Assembly (NCBI GenBank): GCA_947683425.1
Contig: CANTUQ010000020.1
Coordinates: forward strand, 3,508,001 to 3,572,000
DNA: 64,000 nt
Reading direction: 5' to 3'
Source of the DNA: Excoecaria cochinchinensis
Taxonomy: Eukaryota; Streptophyta; Magnoliopsida; Malpighiales; Euphorbiaceae
Shown: in pieces, positions 1-12,803 of the stretch
How positions within the stretch are numbered: position 1 is the stretch's first letter
Layout: each line of letters starts with the position of its first letter
Notes under the pieces: generated by a model
The model's input: only the letters and a program-made list of their open reading frames with translations
Databases searched by the model: none
What the model was told of the DNA's origin: nothing
Made by a program: the position numbers and the translations under genes

Positions 1-770
1 AACTCAGGGACAGATAGTTACATTTGATATCGGTAATTGGTCGGGTAAATCATCGTAGAGAGAAGATGTTAGCATCCGCTTGATTGTATATCCTCGCATA
101 AATCATCAGATGTATGTGTTTTTTTAATTATTAAGGGCACTATATCCTGTGTTTTATTTTAATTTTACCATTTTGAGTTTTAACTTCTAAAGCAAAATAC
201 TTTGTGGTTCGTGTTGATCATAAAACAAAGGAAAACAGAGGATAATAATGAATAAGAGTTTTCTTCTCTACTGTAATTATTCTGCAGATTTTACAGATAT
301 AGTTTTCTCAAGATTCCTCTGCAACATTCTTAGAAATTCAGAAACAGCTTGTTGATTACTGTTGCAATGAATCTGATATTGATATGTTATCGAAACTGCA
401 TAATTAAGATTGTTGATGATTAAAGTTCTGCCACTGCTCCACAATTGCAATTGAAATTCAACCCAAAAACAAAAGGGAAAATATATTCTGTAGATCGTTA
501 ATTACCTCTTTTCTTTAGCAACCAAATTACCATATTTGAAAGAAACTGTGAAGTCTCTACCTTGACTTTTCGTCAATGAGTTTACGATTGGTTTTTTGAA
601 ACTTATGCTGGAATTCATTAATGAAGTGCTCCCCATTTTCAATTATGTTGCCATTGATAATTTCAAATGAATTTTTGTAGGGAATTGTAACTTCTAGAAA
701 TTAATTAATGGTTTTTGTAGGGAATTGTAACTTCTGGAATAGTGCTGATCCTAATTGCATGGTGTGTAAA

Positions 771-875
771 TATAAGAGGACCAGTGTTCGTGGCTAGTTT
801 TAGTCCTCTCTCTCTCTCGTGCTTGTTGCGATTTTAGCGTCTTTGATACTTCAACAAACACTTCAACTCAAAAGG
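771..875 (+). promoter_or_regulatory. Possible promoter and leader exon of the CACTA transposase
   Basis: A TATAAGAG box at 771 is followed by a CT-repeat-rich stretch and a good splice donor (AAAG/GTATAT) at 874/875. A matching acceptor (TTTGAATAACAG) ends at 3595, eleven bases before the transposase ATG at 3606. This would give a 2.7 kb leader intron, which is plausible for En/Spm-type elements. There is no transcript evidence and the TATA match is weak. Confidence 0.25.
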
Positions 876-1382
876 TATATCATTTATACACTCTTTATCA
901 AATTATATTTCGCAATATAACTCCTACCAATGTTATAAGTAACTATTTTTCTGTATATTATTAAGATTCAGCTTATGTTAATTTTTTTTTTCTTTTTAAC
1001 TATAAATACTCTTCGATACAATGAATAATTTTATTTTCTTTTTTCTAGAAGTAAGAAAGTCAAATCAAAGTACTCGATATATATTAAGGCAAAAACATGC
1101 AAACTCACAACCTTTTTGAATTTTTGCTATTAAATACATTATAAATATTTATTTTGCAATATTAAACTCTCAAAATTTTATTTTTATTTTTATTTTTTTG
1201 ATATCAAACCTTTCGTTAATGAATTTTGTGCTTGAGATTAATACACATCAGCCTCCCTCTTATTCAAGTATATCTCATTGCAATATTAGCTAGTAATTAA
1301 CAGTCTTCTGGAGATAATTTGTTAGGTACTTACTAAAAAAAATAAAATAAAGTAAAAGAGATATACTTGTTACTTAATTTTT

Positions 1383-3222
1383 GTTGTTTGCTTAAAGTTC
1401 TGACTTGTTTTGTTAAGTTCTGAAATTTATTACAAAATCAATGAAACAATATTACAGATTACAACAGTAGCATCAAAGTAGAGGAATCTCACAAGTATGG
1501 CTTCAAAACAATCTATTTATTTTAATAACCTACTATTATTTTAGTTATGTGGTTGGCTAATAGATAAGAGTTATTTTTAGCTCTTACACATGTATTATTT
1601 TTAATCTTATAAATTAATTATTCCTTAATTTTATAAAGTGAAAATTAAAAGCAGAACCTTTTTTTTTTAAAAAAAATCTTATAGTAAAACCAGTAGAATA
1701 TATGAAAGGAAATGAAAAGAGCAGTAATAAATTTGACAGCCAACCACTATATAATTTTCATGTAAATTCCAACAATGAATAAATAGTATTAGTATTGTTG
1801 TTTGCTCTGCCACTGATAAGAAAATGCAGCAGATATACAGTTAGTCATGTATACTTTATTTGTTAGATTCAACTCAAATATGTTGTTGACTTGACTTTGT
1901 TTTTTTTTTTCAAAGGACATAACCTAGTTTCAACTTGTTTAATTGGAAATAGTCTGTCGTCAAATGCGTATCATATTTGCAAATTAAGAATACTAAGAAA
2001 ATATTCTTTAGGATCTTCGAAGATAAAATAAAAACCTTGGGACAGATTTTAATTAATTTCTAGCACTCAGCCCAAAAAAGAAAAAAAAGTAAATTGTCGC
2101 CCATACTTGACTGCCCTCCAGCTATTGTATCAAGGTATATAGGCTGAAGTGATTCGACCTGCGGGCTACTGGTTTCCAAAGGATAACTCGGTTATTATAG
2201 TTGATTGCCACGTACCATGATGCAAACTTAATTTCATGCCATGCTTTAACAATTTAGATCATTACATTGATTGTTATTGATTGGTTCAAAGTGGATTGGT
2301 ATTTTTTTATAGCTCTATTTCACTGGTTGGTTTCTTAGCTGTTTTGGCTACCAGCTTTCTTTCTAATAAAAATTCAGCCTATATTATTACATATTTGGGT
2401 TGTTTGCTTAAAGTTCTAACTTATTTTGTTAAGTTCTGAAATTTATAACAAAATGAATAAAACAACATTATAGATTATAACAGTAGCAACAAAGTAGAGG
2501 AATCTCACAGGTATGGCTTCAAAACAACGTCTTAATTTTAATAACATACAATATTAGTCATGTGGTTTGCTGATGGAATCTTGAGGGAATATGAATTTTA
2601 ATTGTATAAGTTTTTTTAATATTATTTTTATATTGTTTACAGACTTCACGGAGCAATACTTTCTTTATCTTGAACTGGTTGAAAATAGAATTAGATAGTC
2701 TTGAATATATTGATTATCGGTGTATCCATTTGGTTGACAAATATGATTATTAATCATAATTTGAATTCAGTTACTATGTGAGATTTCAAGATTAAGTGCA
2801 TGATTCTCACACAATATTGCATTCTAGATTGATTTGGGAACTATTGCAAGTAGGACTTTCGTGTGAGGTATTTACAATGTTCAACCAAACCTCATTTCAT
2901 AGGTTGCCAATGCATTTTCATATACATTCATGCCAGCACTTATGCTAAGATGTATATCTATTTGTATTGCATCAATCACTCTACCTTGCATTTTGTTTGT
3001 GCCACTATTGTATCAAGGATTATAGGCTGAATCGATTCGACCTGGAGGCTACTGGTTTCCAAAGGATAACTCGGTTATCATCGTTGAGTGCTACGTACCA
3101 TAATATAACTTAATTTTATGCCATGCTTTAACAATTTAGATTAGTACATTGCATGTCATTGTTTGCTGAAAATTTTGACTTCTTTTGTTAAGTTCTATTT
3201 ACAGCAGTAGCAACAAAGAAGA
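1383..3222 (+). repeat. Alternating duplicated blocks R1-R2-R1-R2-R1
   Basis: Block R1 (about 130 bp, starting TTGTTTGCTTAAAGTTCT) occurs at about 1383-1512 and 2400-2530, with a partial copy at about 3160-3222. Block R2 (about 150 bp, containing TACTGGTTTCCAAAGGATAA) occurs at about 2122-2272 and 3006-3155. The order fits a tandem duplication of a roughly 0.9-1.0 kb unit followed by divergence. No function is evident. Confidence 0.75.
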
Positions 3223-3605
3223 GGAGGCCACTGTTTTGGGTTTAGTATTTTGGAGTAATATTTCTCCTTGGCTTGGACCAATCCCTTTTTTGCATTCTAA
3301 AGGTACTAAGTTTGAGATCTCTTTTTAATTTAATATTATTTGCGTTCATGGAAAGTACACTATTTTTATATGTAATATTACTTTCAATGCTACTATTTTA
3401 AAATCAATACAATATGGCTAATTGCATTTATGTTAATTGGTTGATAATTAGTTGGCAGTTTATATTACATGATTAAAATAGCCAAATATTTCATCTATAA
3501 TATACATGTATTCGCATACATGTATACATTGATAAACCTTTCCCATTTATTTAATCCATAATTCTCATAATGAAATTATCTTATTTGAATAACAGTTACG
3601 CAAGC

Positions 3606-6600
3606 ATGAGTAATGTTGATAGTTCTTGGATGTATAGGCGATTAACGCCAGATGGTTTCATTAATCGTGAGTTTGCTGAGGGAGTTCAATCATTCATTGA
3701 ATATGCAAGTTTGTAGCCTGCATATATGGATGGTCCAAAAATCAGATGTCCATGTAAAAAGTTTAAACATATCCGTTTTCTCCCTACTGATGAAGTGCAT
3801 CTACATTTGTTAAAAAAAGGGTTTGTTCCAAATTATTTTAAATGGACACGGCACGAGGGAGCCAATAATTTGTAGCTCATCTAGGGGTAATCAAGTATAT
3901 TCATTAGTAAATATAGATGGGTTTGTTGAATTAGACCAAATAATGTTGATGTAAATGAAAATCTTTACGCACAAATGGTTTATGATGCAGCTGGTAATTC
4001 CTTTCAAGAAAATATGCAGAATCTTGAAGAGGAACCAAACCCAAATGCAAAAAGATTTTTTGACCTGCTAGAGTCAGCCGACCAAAAATTATGGCCAAAT
4101 TGTTAGAAAATGACTCAATTGTCTGCCATTGCCCGAATATTGAACATAAAGTCTGAAGGTTATATATTCGAATGGAGTTTGGATAAAATTCTTACATGGT
4201 ACAATGATTCATTGCCTCCTGATCATAAAAGGGTTGAGAATTTTTATGAAATGAAGAAGCTTATTCGGGATCTTAGTTTGCCCGTTGAACGAATAGATTG
4301 TTGCAGGTTGGGATGTATGCTGTTTTGGGGAGAAGATGTGGAATTACAAGAGTGCAAATACTTTAGTCAACCTAAGTTCAAACCAAGAAAGCGTACTAGG
4401 AAGCAAAAATTAGTTCCTTGGAAGCGGATGTATTATTTTCCACTAACTCCAAGACTTCAAAAATTGTATGCCTCTGATGTTATTGCATCTCACATGAGAT
4501 GGCATAATGAACATGAACAGAATGATGGAAGTATGAGCCATCCATCAGATGCTCTCGCATGGAAACATTTCAATGACATCTATACTGAGTTTGCAGCAAA
4601 AAGTCGAAATGTCAGGTTGGGATTATCGACAGATGGGTTCCAACCTTTCCGTCAATCAGGCCAACAATATTCATCATGGCCAATCATAATTACTCCATAT
4701 AATTTACCTCCATGGATGTGTATGGACGAGGCATACATGTTCTTGACAGTGATTGTGCCAGGGCCTACAAATCCAAAGCATAAAATTGATGTATTCTTGC
4801 AACCATTGATATTTGAATTGAATCATCTTTGCGAATTTGGTGTTGAAACATATGATGTGTCCCTTAAACAAAATTTTTAAATGAAGGCAGATTTGATGTG
4901 GACTGTTAGTGATTTTCCTGCATATTCTATATTGTCTGGATAGAGCACAACAGGGAAATTGGCTTGTCCTTACTGTGGCAATGATTCTGATGAATTTCAT
5001 CTTCCCAATGGGGGCAAAACATCTTAGTTTGACAATCATAGAAAATTTCTTCCTTTAGATCACCCATTTAGTGTAATACCCCGATACCCCCATTGGAAGG
5101 ATGCCGGGGCGCCACGCGCACAAATCACTAAAATGCATACATATACTCAAGACATGTTAAGAAAACAAGTACATTTAATCAAAATATAACAAATCCTTAT
5201 ACATATAATAATATTATCATATCATATCATATCATTTTATAAAAAGGGATTTGAAAATAAATACATATACGAAATAATCCTTTACAAAAATTTCATTTCC
5301 AAAATCATACTCCATATACAAAAATACAGCGAAAGACAAAATAACTCCAATTCTAGACTTCTAGTGGCCAACCTGCAGATGTTCGACTCCCAATAAGAAC
5401 CTGCCACCTACACGGGAAAAGAGCCCGTGCTAAGCGATAACGCTTAGTGGGGAGGAACAACACACGCATGTACATATGATTGTAATGAACATATATATAA
5501 GCCTAATAATAACAAAAGCATAAAAACATATACTACTCATGCATATAACAATTGTTCATCATACTCAAGTATATTGGAAGAATAACCATTCATATTCGAA
5601 TACCAGTATTACATATCATCACGTCATAACGTATATACATATACATGTAACATATATCCATTTCATATAAATAACGGCTGCATAAATTAAGCTCGTATAA
5701 TAACTTCAAGTAATAGTCTGATTACTCGCTAACTAGTGGATACGGGTACTAATGATACTGATAGGACACAGTATCCCAAGCAAATGGAGACATGAGTCTC
5801 AAAACATTTTTATAATCATGTATACTCGAAGGTATACCGGAGATCGAGGCCTCATACATCTTATATGGCCCAAACGGGGCCCGAATCAAAGACCCAAATG
5901 GGGTCCGCATGAAACAATTAAAATACAGCAGCTGCACACACACCCTGACCCTTGATAAGCACTTATCTATCCACCAACTATGACTACCAGGCTCAAATAA
6001 CAACTCAATCATGATCTAAAATAATTATCATATAACTGAGGATAAATCAAGTATAATCATGTTATTTTATGAATACATGTATGTTGGTCAAACTCAGAAA
6101 CATATACGTCATATATAAGTCTCAATATGAACATATAACTCACAATTAAATAATGCACGTATATATAAATTATATGCATTTAAATCATATATAATAATAC
6201 TCATGTACCTATATATATATAACTCATCATGCTTAAGATATTATAGCTCATACACATACAACACTTTATATATATGTGATTGCATATTAACTTGTACATA
6301 TTATTACATATTAGCCCACACACATGTTTATACGCATTCACATACATCATTCTTCACACTTAGGACACTCATTTCTTAATGTTAAACATATAGTTCAACA
6401 TACAAAATATACAATGCATTATTCATTTCCACATTCGTTAGTTTTCCATTAATATTAATCCTATTCATGATAATCTATGGGATGATAACTACTCTTATTA
6501 TCATTTAGAAGTCCTAAACATGTTTTAGATAGGTCATGGAAAGTTTCGGTGCAATACGGGTTCAATTCGGGAAGAAAAACACATTGAATAGTCAAGGAAG

Positions 6601-9277
6601 AAGGGGTCACGGTGGCAACGACTTTGTTGTGACCATGAGGGCCAAGAATGAGCATTCTGTCCAGTTTTGTCATATGTCACGGTGGCAGCCATTTTGGTTC
6701 TGACCGTGACATACCACAACTTAGCAAAACAGAAGCAAAATCTCGGGACTGGTTCACACCACAATATTGTACAGCCTATACCGATGTCTAAACCTAATTT
6801 GTACGCAAAATGTACTTCTTAACTTTTGTTCCTCTATCTCTTAGCTTTCCATTGGGACAGGTTTCAGGTTCATTGGATTCCTATATTAATAGATATACTT
6901 TAAACATTACAGACTGTTCAAATGAACCCGTCTAACTAGAAGCACGTCTGTTTTTGCTATTTTTAAGCCACTTACACTCAAAAATAAATTATGTTCTCTC
7001 TTATACTTTTATAGGTACAGAAGTAATGGTTCAAATGGCACAATAAAAACTCATATTGGAGTTGTAAAACTCCATCTATGATCAAAACAATACACAGAGG
7101 TCCAGTAAAATTTAAGCAGAATTTCCCTTAAATTAGTGTTCATACCCTAGCTAAAGTCTCATGACAATCAACCAACAATTCCAACAAAATTCAACTATAT
7201 ATCTCATTTATATCATCTATCAATTAACACATATTCACACACAAATTTCATATGCATATAATCACACATCAAATGAACAACATTACACACAAACACATAC
7301 AAACAACCAAAGCTCCCAAACCTGATGCCAAAACTCCTTCCACTTTAAAATCCAATCTTTTCCTCTTATCTTCAGATGCTTGCAAATAACCAAAACAACA
7401 ACTCCATTAACCCATGCATATAACCCTAAAACCTATCAAACCCGTGAGAAAGAGAAGAAAGGAAACCCAACCAAACTTACTCAGAAATTCTACTCCATCT
7501 TGAAGAAATCGCATTAGGGCACACAGGGGAATAGAAAGAGCAGAAAAAATGAAAGAAAAGGGAAGAAGGAGAGGAAAACGTGAGAGGAAGAGAAGCCAAA
7601 ATATCTGCCCTCTTTTTCCCTCTCTCTTTCACCCACTTTTCATTAATTGCTCTCACCTACCCTTCCCATGTGTCAAGCTCCCATTGGACCAAAAATTCCA
7701 CTAATTGGCTTTTCTCAAATCAAACCCTACAACTTCTCTTTTAGTCCTTGGCCATTTACTTTTCACTCACTAACATAAATTCTTTTACTCAAACTTCATT
7801 TATTTTTGCAATTAAGTCCTTATTACTCAAATATCACAAGCACAAATTACCGAATTACCCTTAATTTTTCGACTTATCATGCAAATTCTGACTAGGCCCT
7901 TTTTGGGTTGTTACATTTAGGCGCAATAAATAAAAATTCATTAAGAATAGGATGGTACACACACCTCCTCCTCCTAATAAATCTGGTGAAGATATATTAT
8001 GGGAGATTGATTAGTTAGGCCTTCTGAAAGTTACAAAACTTGAAAGTGAAGAGGTTAATAGGAGCATAAGTTAAAATTTTGGTTGGAGAAAATGGAGTAT
8101 ATTTTGGATTTGCCATATTGGAAAACTAATTTGATACGTCACAATCTCGATGTGATGCATATTGAAAAAAATATTTTTGACAATCTTGTCAACACAATCA
8201 TGAACATTGAAGGGAGGACAAAGGACAATGCAAAATCAAGAGCTGATTTGAAAATTTCTTATAGAAAAAGTGAGTTAGATAAAGATCCAAATATAGGGAA
8301 ATATCCAAAAGCATATTACACTTTGGAAAAAAAGAAGAAGCAAACTTTGTGTGAATGGTTGAAAAGTCTAAAGTTTCCAGATGGATATGTTTTAAACTTG
8401 GCAAGGTGTGTTGATATAAGGAAGTACAAATTATTTGGAATGAAAAGTCATGATTGTCATGTGTTTATGCAGAGGCTAATTCCAATTGCATTTCAGGAGC
8501 TCTTACCGAATAATGTTTGGGAAGCTATAACAGAATTAAATTTGTTTTTCAAAAGCTTAACAGCATCTGAAATACAGTTGTCTAATATGGAAAGACTAAA
8601 GAGGGACATTTTAGTTATCTTGTGCAAATTAGAGGCTATTTTTCTACCGAGCTTCTTTGATTGCATGGAGCATCTACCCGTACCTTTAGTACACGAGGCT
8701 AAACTTACTGGTCTAGTTCAATATCGATGGTAATTATTTTGGCAAAATTATTGAGATACTTGAAATTAAATATCCCGCATTGCCGATAAAACGGTGTGTA
8801 CTTTTTAAGTGTGAGTGGTTTGATCCTACTCCTAAAATTGGAACAAAAGTACATAGCCAATATAATCTCATGGAAATCAACCAGCAGAGAATATTTAAAC
8901 AATTTGAACCATTTATGTTGGCAATGCAAGCGACCCAGGTGTATTATGTCCCTTATCCTAGCTTTAGAAGGGATAAGTCAGATTGGTTGGCCGTCATCAA
9001 ACTAAAACAAAGAGGTGTTTTTCATGGATAGTCAAACGGAGAAAGCGAGACAAATGAAAGTGAAGCATTTCAGGAAGAAGAACCGGATGTACATGAAATA
9101 AATGCATGTTTCGAGAATGAACTTTTAAATTATCCAAATAATGAATTTGTGGAAATTTTATCTCGAGAGGATGTAGAATCCATTGATGGGCAGAATTCTA
9201 AAGATGAGCCTGACTTTAATTCTAACTCAGAAATAGAGGATGATTTTGATGTGCAATTAAGTGATGATAGCGATTAA
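3606..9277 (+). pseudogene. TNP2-like CACTA transposase, broken by stops, a frameshift, a deletion and a solo LTR
   Basis: The ATG at 3606 opens a transposase-associated domain (SSWMYRRLTPDGF, then CPCKK and WTRH; Pfam family Transpos_assoc). The TNP2 core follows, open from 4110 to 4880, with conserved MRWHNEH, LGLSTDGFQPF and YNLPPWMCM, then a CPYCG cysteine pair near 4967. The reading stops at 5071, where a solo LTR is inserted, and resumes after 7915. A one-base frame change near 8105 leads into the LPYWKTNLIRHNLDVMHIEKN block and a DUF4218 segment (HDCHVFMQRL, to 8730). The next piece (about 8735-9030: FKCEWFD, QVYYVPYP, DWLAVIK) is DUF4216, so the rest of DUF4218 and the linker are deleted. 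An acidic tail ends at 9277. Early stops are at 3714 and 4104. It would have cut and joined the element's terminal repeats but cannot be functional. Confidence 0.9.
5072..7915 (-). mobile_element. Solo LTR, 2844 bp, gypsy (chromovirus-like), inserted in the TNP2 gene
   Basis: The insert begins TGTAATACCCC and ends GGGTTGTTACA. It is flanked by perfect 5 bp target duplications TTTAG (5067-5071 and 7916-7920), and the TNP2 reading is split exactly here. Read on the minus strand it starts TGTAACAACCC and resembles the D LTRs of this window in layout: an AG-rich leader near the start and a CGCTTAGCACGGGCTC-type block near the end. No internal gypsy sequence remains, so it is a solo LTR left by LTR-LTR recombination. 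Small open frames inside it (for example near 5750-6010 and 6460-6760) are not genes. Confidence 0.93.
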
Positions 9278-9411
9278 TTTGTGTACGTGTTATTACCTCA
9301 TACCCAAAATGTGTTATTATTGCATTTATGTAGTATTGTTATATATGCTTTAATGTTATTGTTCCATTTGAACAAGTATAAATCCAATTCTTTGATTTTC
9401 AGGTTGAGAAT

Positions 9412-11913
9412 ATGCCACCCAAAAGACAACAATCATCGATGCCGCCCAGGCTTAGATTAACATTGAGCGGAGATGACAATGCACAAGTGCACTCATCTCA
9501 GGTTGCAGGGTCATGTCCAGATCCTAACCAGCGATGTGAAGCATCACCTTCACCAACAACCATTCTCGATCACTCTCATAATCTACCTAGCGGTTCAGTA
9601 TCCAACAACCCAAACATATCAGCACAACATGAAAATGCAGCTATTCCCACATCAGACCTTGAATTTATGCGCACACATGTACCCGGTTCTGATATTGAGG
9701 ATAAAGAAGGAGGTCTCCAGCCTGGTGCGAAGGGAGTTGATGGAAGAATTTACATTAAGATTATCAATGATATGTAAGTTATATTATAAAAATTTTTGTA
9801 TTACGAGATAAAAACATTAGTTTATCCTAATGATATAGATATCTAATTTCAAACTGATTTAAATTTGTTCATATTAACAGGTTTATTCCATCAGGTATTT
9901 GCTCAAGAAAGATCAAATCCAAATTCAAAGAGAAGATAGAAATTGAGGGTTATGTATGGAAGAATCTCTCTTTACAGACAAAGGATTTTTATTAGCAGGA
10001 GTTTGAGGTACAAAAAATAAATTACATTATTCATTTCAAAATAACTGACTTCATACATTCAAGAAAATATCTATTGTACTTGACAATAATAATATTATTT
10101 TTTTTTAGAAAGAATTTTTCTGGGATTCAAAATTTAATACTGTCATTTATGAAGTTTGGGAAAAACGGGCCCGCCAACGATATAAAGAATTTCTATCTAA
10201 TTTACACAAGGGTGGTCAACGACCTACTTTTATTTCTAAAGAAATATGGAATCATTAGCAGCAATTTTGGGTAACACCCGAAGCAATTGCCACTTCAGAG
10301 AGGAATTCTTCAAATAGACGGGGAGGCTCAGATGGTGAGAGTTTAGCTATGCACACTGGAGGAATTTTGAGCCATCACGAGCATGCAAAAAAATTGGTAA
10401 GTATCTGAATTTTATTCATCAAATGTATAATTATTATGGATAATGATAGGTTTAATATATGTCTGTTACATGGATGGCTTTGGTGTTGAGATAAATTTTT
10501 TGTTTCACCGGAGGTAAATATCCTAAAAATAGGGGAAATGCTGCTAAATTTACAAAAAAAATATGATTCTTATGGATAATGATGGTTTAATGTATGCAGG
10601 AATCAAGATTTGTGCTTTCTTTTTTTTCGATTTTTTACGACTAGGGGATAAGTTTAGCTCTCATTAGTTGCGTTATTTTTCAAATCCACTTGGTTTTTCC
10701 TATTGAAATTGGAGGATTCTTTATATAAAGGCAGTAATTTATTCTCAAAAAAGCACACGTCACTCGATTTTAGGCATTTGTCTTCACATTTTAATCACAA
10801 TTCACAAGTAAAATAAGTAAACAAGACATGTAGTTCAAATATTTAAGAAACTAAGATTTGTTCTGCTTGATGGTTTATGCTAGGTATATATTTGCATTGT
10901 CTTGGGTCATGAACTTGTCTGTGCAACAAGCCTGGTTGTCATTGTGCCACCAATTGAAAGTACTACGAACAATATTATATTTTGAGTAGTATATCCATCG
11001 TTTGATGTTAGTTGCCAGTTTAATGCTTTGCTCTTACCTACTGTATATATCAAAACTCAAATTTCAACCTGTTAAAGATGTAGTTTGGTTGATTGCATGA
11101 TTTTGCTTATAAAATTTCGCAAAGGAAACATATTGTTGGCCGGATTGAATTTGAGACAATTTCATTTGTACTGGTGTGCTTATTTTATACATGGATTAGA
11201 TATTTCATTTGTACTAGTTTGGTCTATTTGTTCAAATACTTGACTGATTAATAAGTAGTTTGGACCCATATGCTTACTTGGAATATCATGTGAACTTAGT
11301 TCTGTAATTTTGTGGCAGTATTGTTAATTGGGGTTAGATTCTAATAATTGTTTTGGACATGCTCAGTAAATATGCTTCGTTATATTGCTTCTTATGCAGG
11401 CAAAGTCTATGGGTAGGAAGCCTACATATCCTGAAGTATTTATGCACACTCATATAAAAAAGCATGACGGGCAGACATTCGTCAATACTCGTTGCAGACA
11501 ACTCAATGTATGTAAAATTTATACATCAATATTAATTATTTTAAGAAAATATTCCTAATTAATTGTAACTATTGTAATGATAGGAGCAAATACAAGAGAC
11601 TCTCACTCAACAGCGGCAGAGATCTGAAAGTGTTGATGAGAGTCATATATTTCTTGAAGCAGTTGGTGGTAAGAATAATCGTGGAAGGATTTTTGGTTTA
11701 GGTACAATTGCAAACACTTCCCATTCAAATTTCTCTGCATCATCCATACCTACTTGTAGTAAGCGGTGTGAATCTTCTCAGAAAGTCGTTCAGTTAGAGA
11801 CCGCACTCACCTTATTAATGGATACTGTAACCCAGCTAAAGAATCGGGTAAAAGAATTAGAAACCAAGGGTGCTCAGCAGACATATCGTCCTCTTTCACC
11901 TCCACCTATATAG
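9412..11913 (+). pseudogene. Transposase_24 / TNPA-like CACTA protein, five exons, two stop codons
   Basis: Proposed exons are 9412-9773, 9881-10007, 10109-10396, 11400-11507 and 11584-11913. All introns are GT-AG, phases agree (the first junction splits an ATG codon), and the joined length is 405 codons including the stop. The N-terminus is basic and proline/serine-rich (MPPKRQQSSMPPR). The core matches the plant transposase family Transposase_24: a RYKEF stretch, then a GGS...SHHEHAKKL block and GRKPTYPEVFMHTHIKK. The C-terminus (about the last 45 residues) is a probable coiled coil with KNRVKELE. In En/Spm this protein binds subterminal repeats. Two in-frame TAG codons (9993 and 10256) break it. 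Otherwise the structure is intact, which is much better preserved than TNP2 upstream. Confidence 0.85.
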
Positions 11914-12191
11914 CATAAATTTGTAATTTTTCGTTATTTATACTGAATTTATGTTGTTTTGTGATGGTTTTCATGAATTTTTACTTTACACTGTTATTTA
12001 TACATAATTTATATTATTTTTGCGATGGTTTTCATGGATTTTTACTTTATAATAATATAATATATTTTCAGGATTTTAATTATTGTGCATTATAATTTTT
12101 ATATTATATTATCAATAAGCATATATTTTCAGGATTTGAATTCTATTTATTTATAAATAAATAAATTTATTGAAATTAAAGTACTGTTGAT
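11914..12191 (+). other. 3' untranslated part of the CACTA element
   Basis: AT-rich noncoding DNA between the stop codon and the subterminal repeats. It has several degenerate direct repeats of a GTTTTCATGGATTTTTACTTTA-like phrase (about 11965 and 12030) and of ATATTTTCAGGATTT (12061 and 12123). It probably includes the polyadenylation region. Confidence 0.5.
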
Positions 12192-12790
12192 GCTAAAAAT
12201 AGCAACAGAATCCAAATTCCATTGCTATTTTTAACAATGGAATGCAAATTCCATTGCTATTTTTAGCAATGGAATCCTTCTCGTTTGCTAAACTTTTCCA
12301 AGGCGGTGCTATAAACAGCAACGAAAATATAATTCAGTTGCTATATTTAACAACGAAAACGTTTTTCGTTGCTAATTCTGTTGCTATTTTTAGCAAAGAA
12401 ATTCAATTTCGGTTGCTATATATAGCAACGGAATTCTATTCGGTTGCTAAATATTGCAACCAAAATGTATACCGTTGGTAAATATAGCAACCAAAAATCA
12501 ATCCCATCGTTAAAGTCAACCAATTCACCAAAACATAACATGGTTAGATTTAGCAACGGAATAAGAAATCCATTGCTAAATTTAGCAACGGAATATGAAT
12601 TCTGTTGCTAAATTTAGCAACGGAGCGATTTTTCATTGCTAAATATAGCAACGAAATTAATTTTCCGTTGCTAAATTTAGCTACTGTCATATTTGCAACC
12701 GAATATTCCGTTGCTATTTTCGGTTGCTAATTTTGATTAGCAATAAAAAATTGACAGATTCGGTTGCTAATTTTCGTTGATATTTGCTAA
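12192..12790 (+). repeat. CACTA subterminal inverted repeats
   Basis: About fifteen copies, in both orientations, of a motif centred on TTGCTAAATTTAGCAAC or TTGCTATTTTTAGCAACGG are spaced roughly 40 bp apart. Several are perfect 18 bp palindromes (GTTGCTAAATTTAGCAAC). In En/Spm elements such arrays are the binding sites for the TNPA protein, next to the terminal repeat. The array runs to within a few bases of the terminal repeat. Confidence 0.9.
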
Positions 12791-12803
12791 TTTTCTTGTA
12801 GTG
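12791..12803 (-). repeat. CACTA terminal inverted repeat (right end)
   Basis: The sequence TTTTCTTGTAGTG reads CACTACAAGAAAA on the minus strand, the standard end of plant CACTA elements. Immediately beyond it the sequence switches to minus-strand gypsy reverse transcriptase. Confidence 0.9.

Larger units (their letters stand above)
1..3605. other. AT-rich noncoding region upstream of the CACTA transposase
   Basis: No convincing coding region is seen. The stretch probably belongs to the CACTA element as its 5' noncoding part: a possible leader exon near 780-873 and a leader intron up to the acceptor just before the transposase start. It contains two alternating repeat blocks, annotated separately. 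No terminal repeat of the CACTA type and no subterminal repeats like those at 12192-12790 are present, so the 5' end of the element lies left of the window or has been lost. Confidence 0.5.
771..12803 (+). mobile_element. CACTA (En/Spm-type) DNA transposon, 3' part; 5' end not seen
   Basis: The element encodes both typical CACTA proteins on the plus strand: a TNP2-like transposase and a Transposase_24/TNPA-like protein. It ends at 12803 in ...TTTTCTTGTAGTG, the reverse complement of a canonical CACTACAAGAAAA terminal repeat, after about 600 bp of subterminal inverted repeats. Bases 12804-12806 (AGT) would be the 3 bp target duplication, but the other copy is outside the window. The target is a minus-strand gypsy pol gene. 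The left limit given here is only the first plausible element feature. The copy is inactive: transposase broken, a solo LTR inside it. Confidence 0.85.

Noticed and set aside
1..770. Search for the CACTA left end
   Set aside because: No CACTACAAGAAAA-type terminus or subterminal repeats are present, so no left boundary is called.
4704..5039. Minus-strand frame of 111 residues
   Set aside because: It is the antisense shadow of the TNP2 transposase.
12242..12481. Frame of 79 residues
   Set aside because: It lies wholly in the CACTA subterminal repeats.
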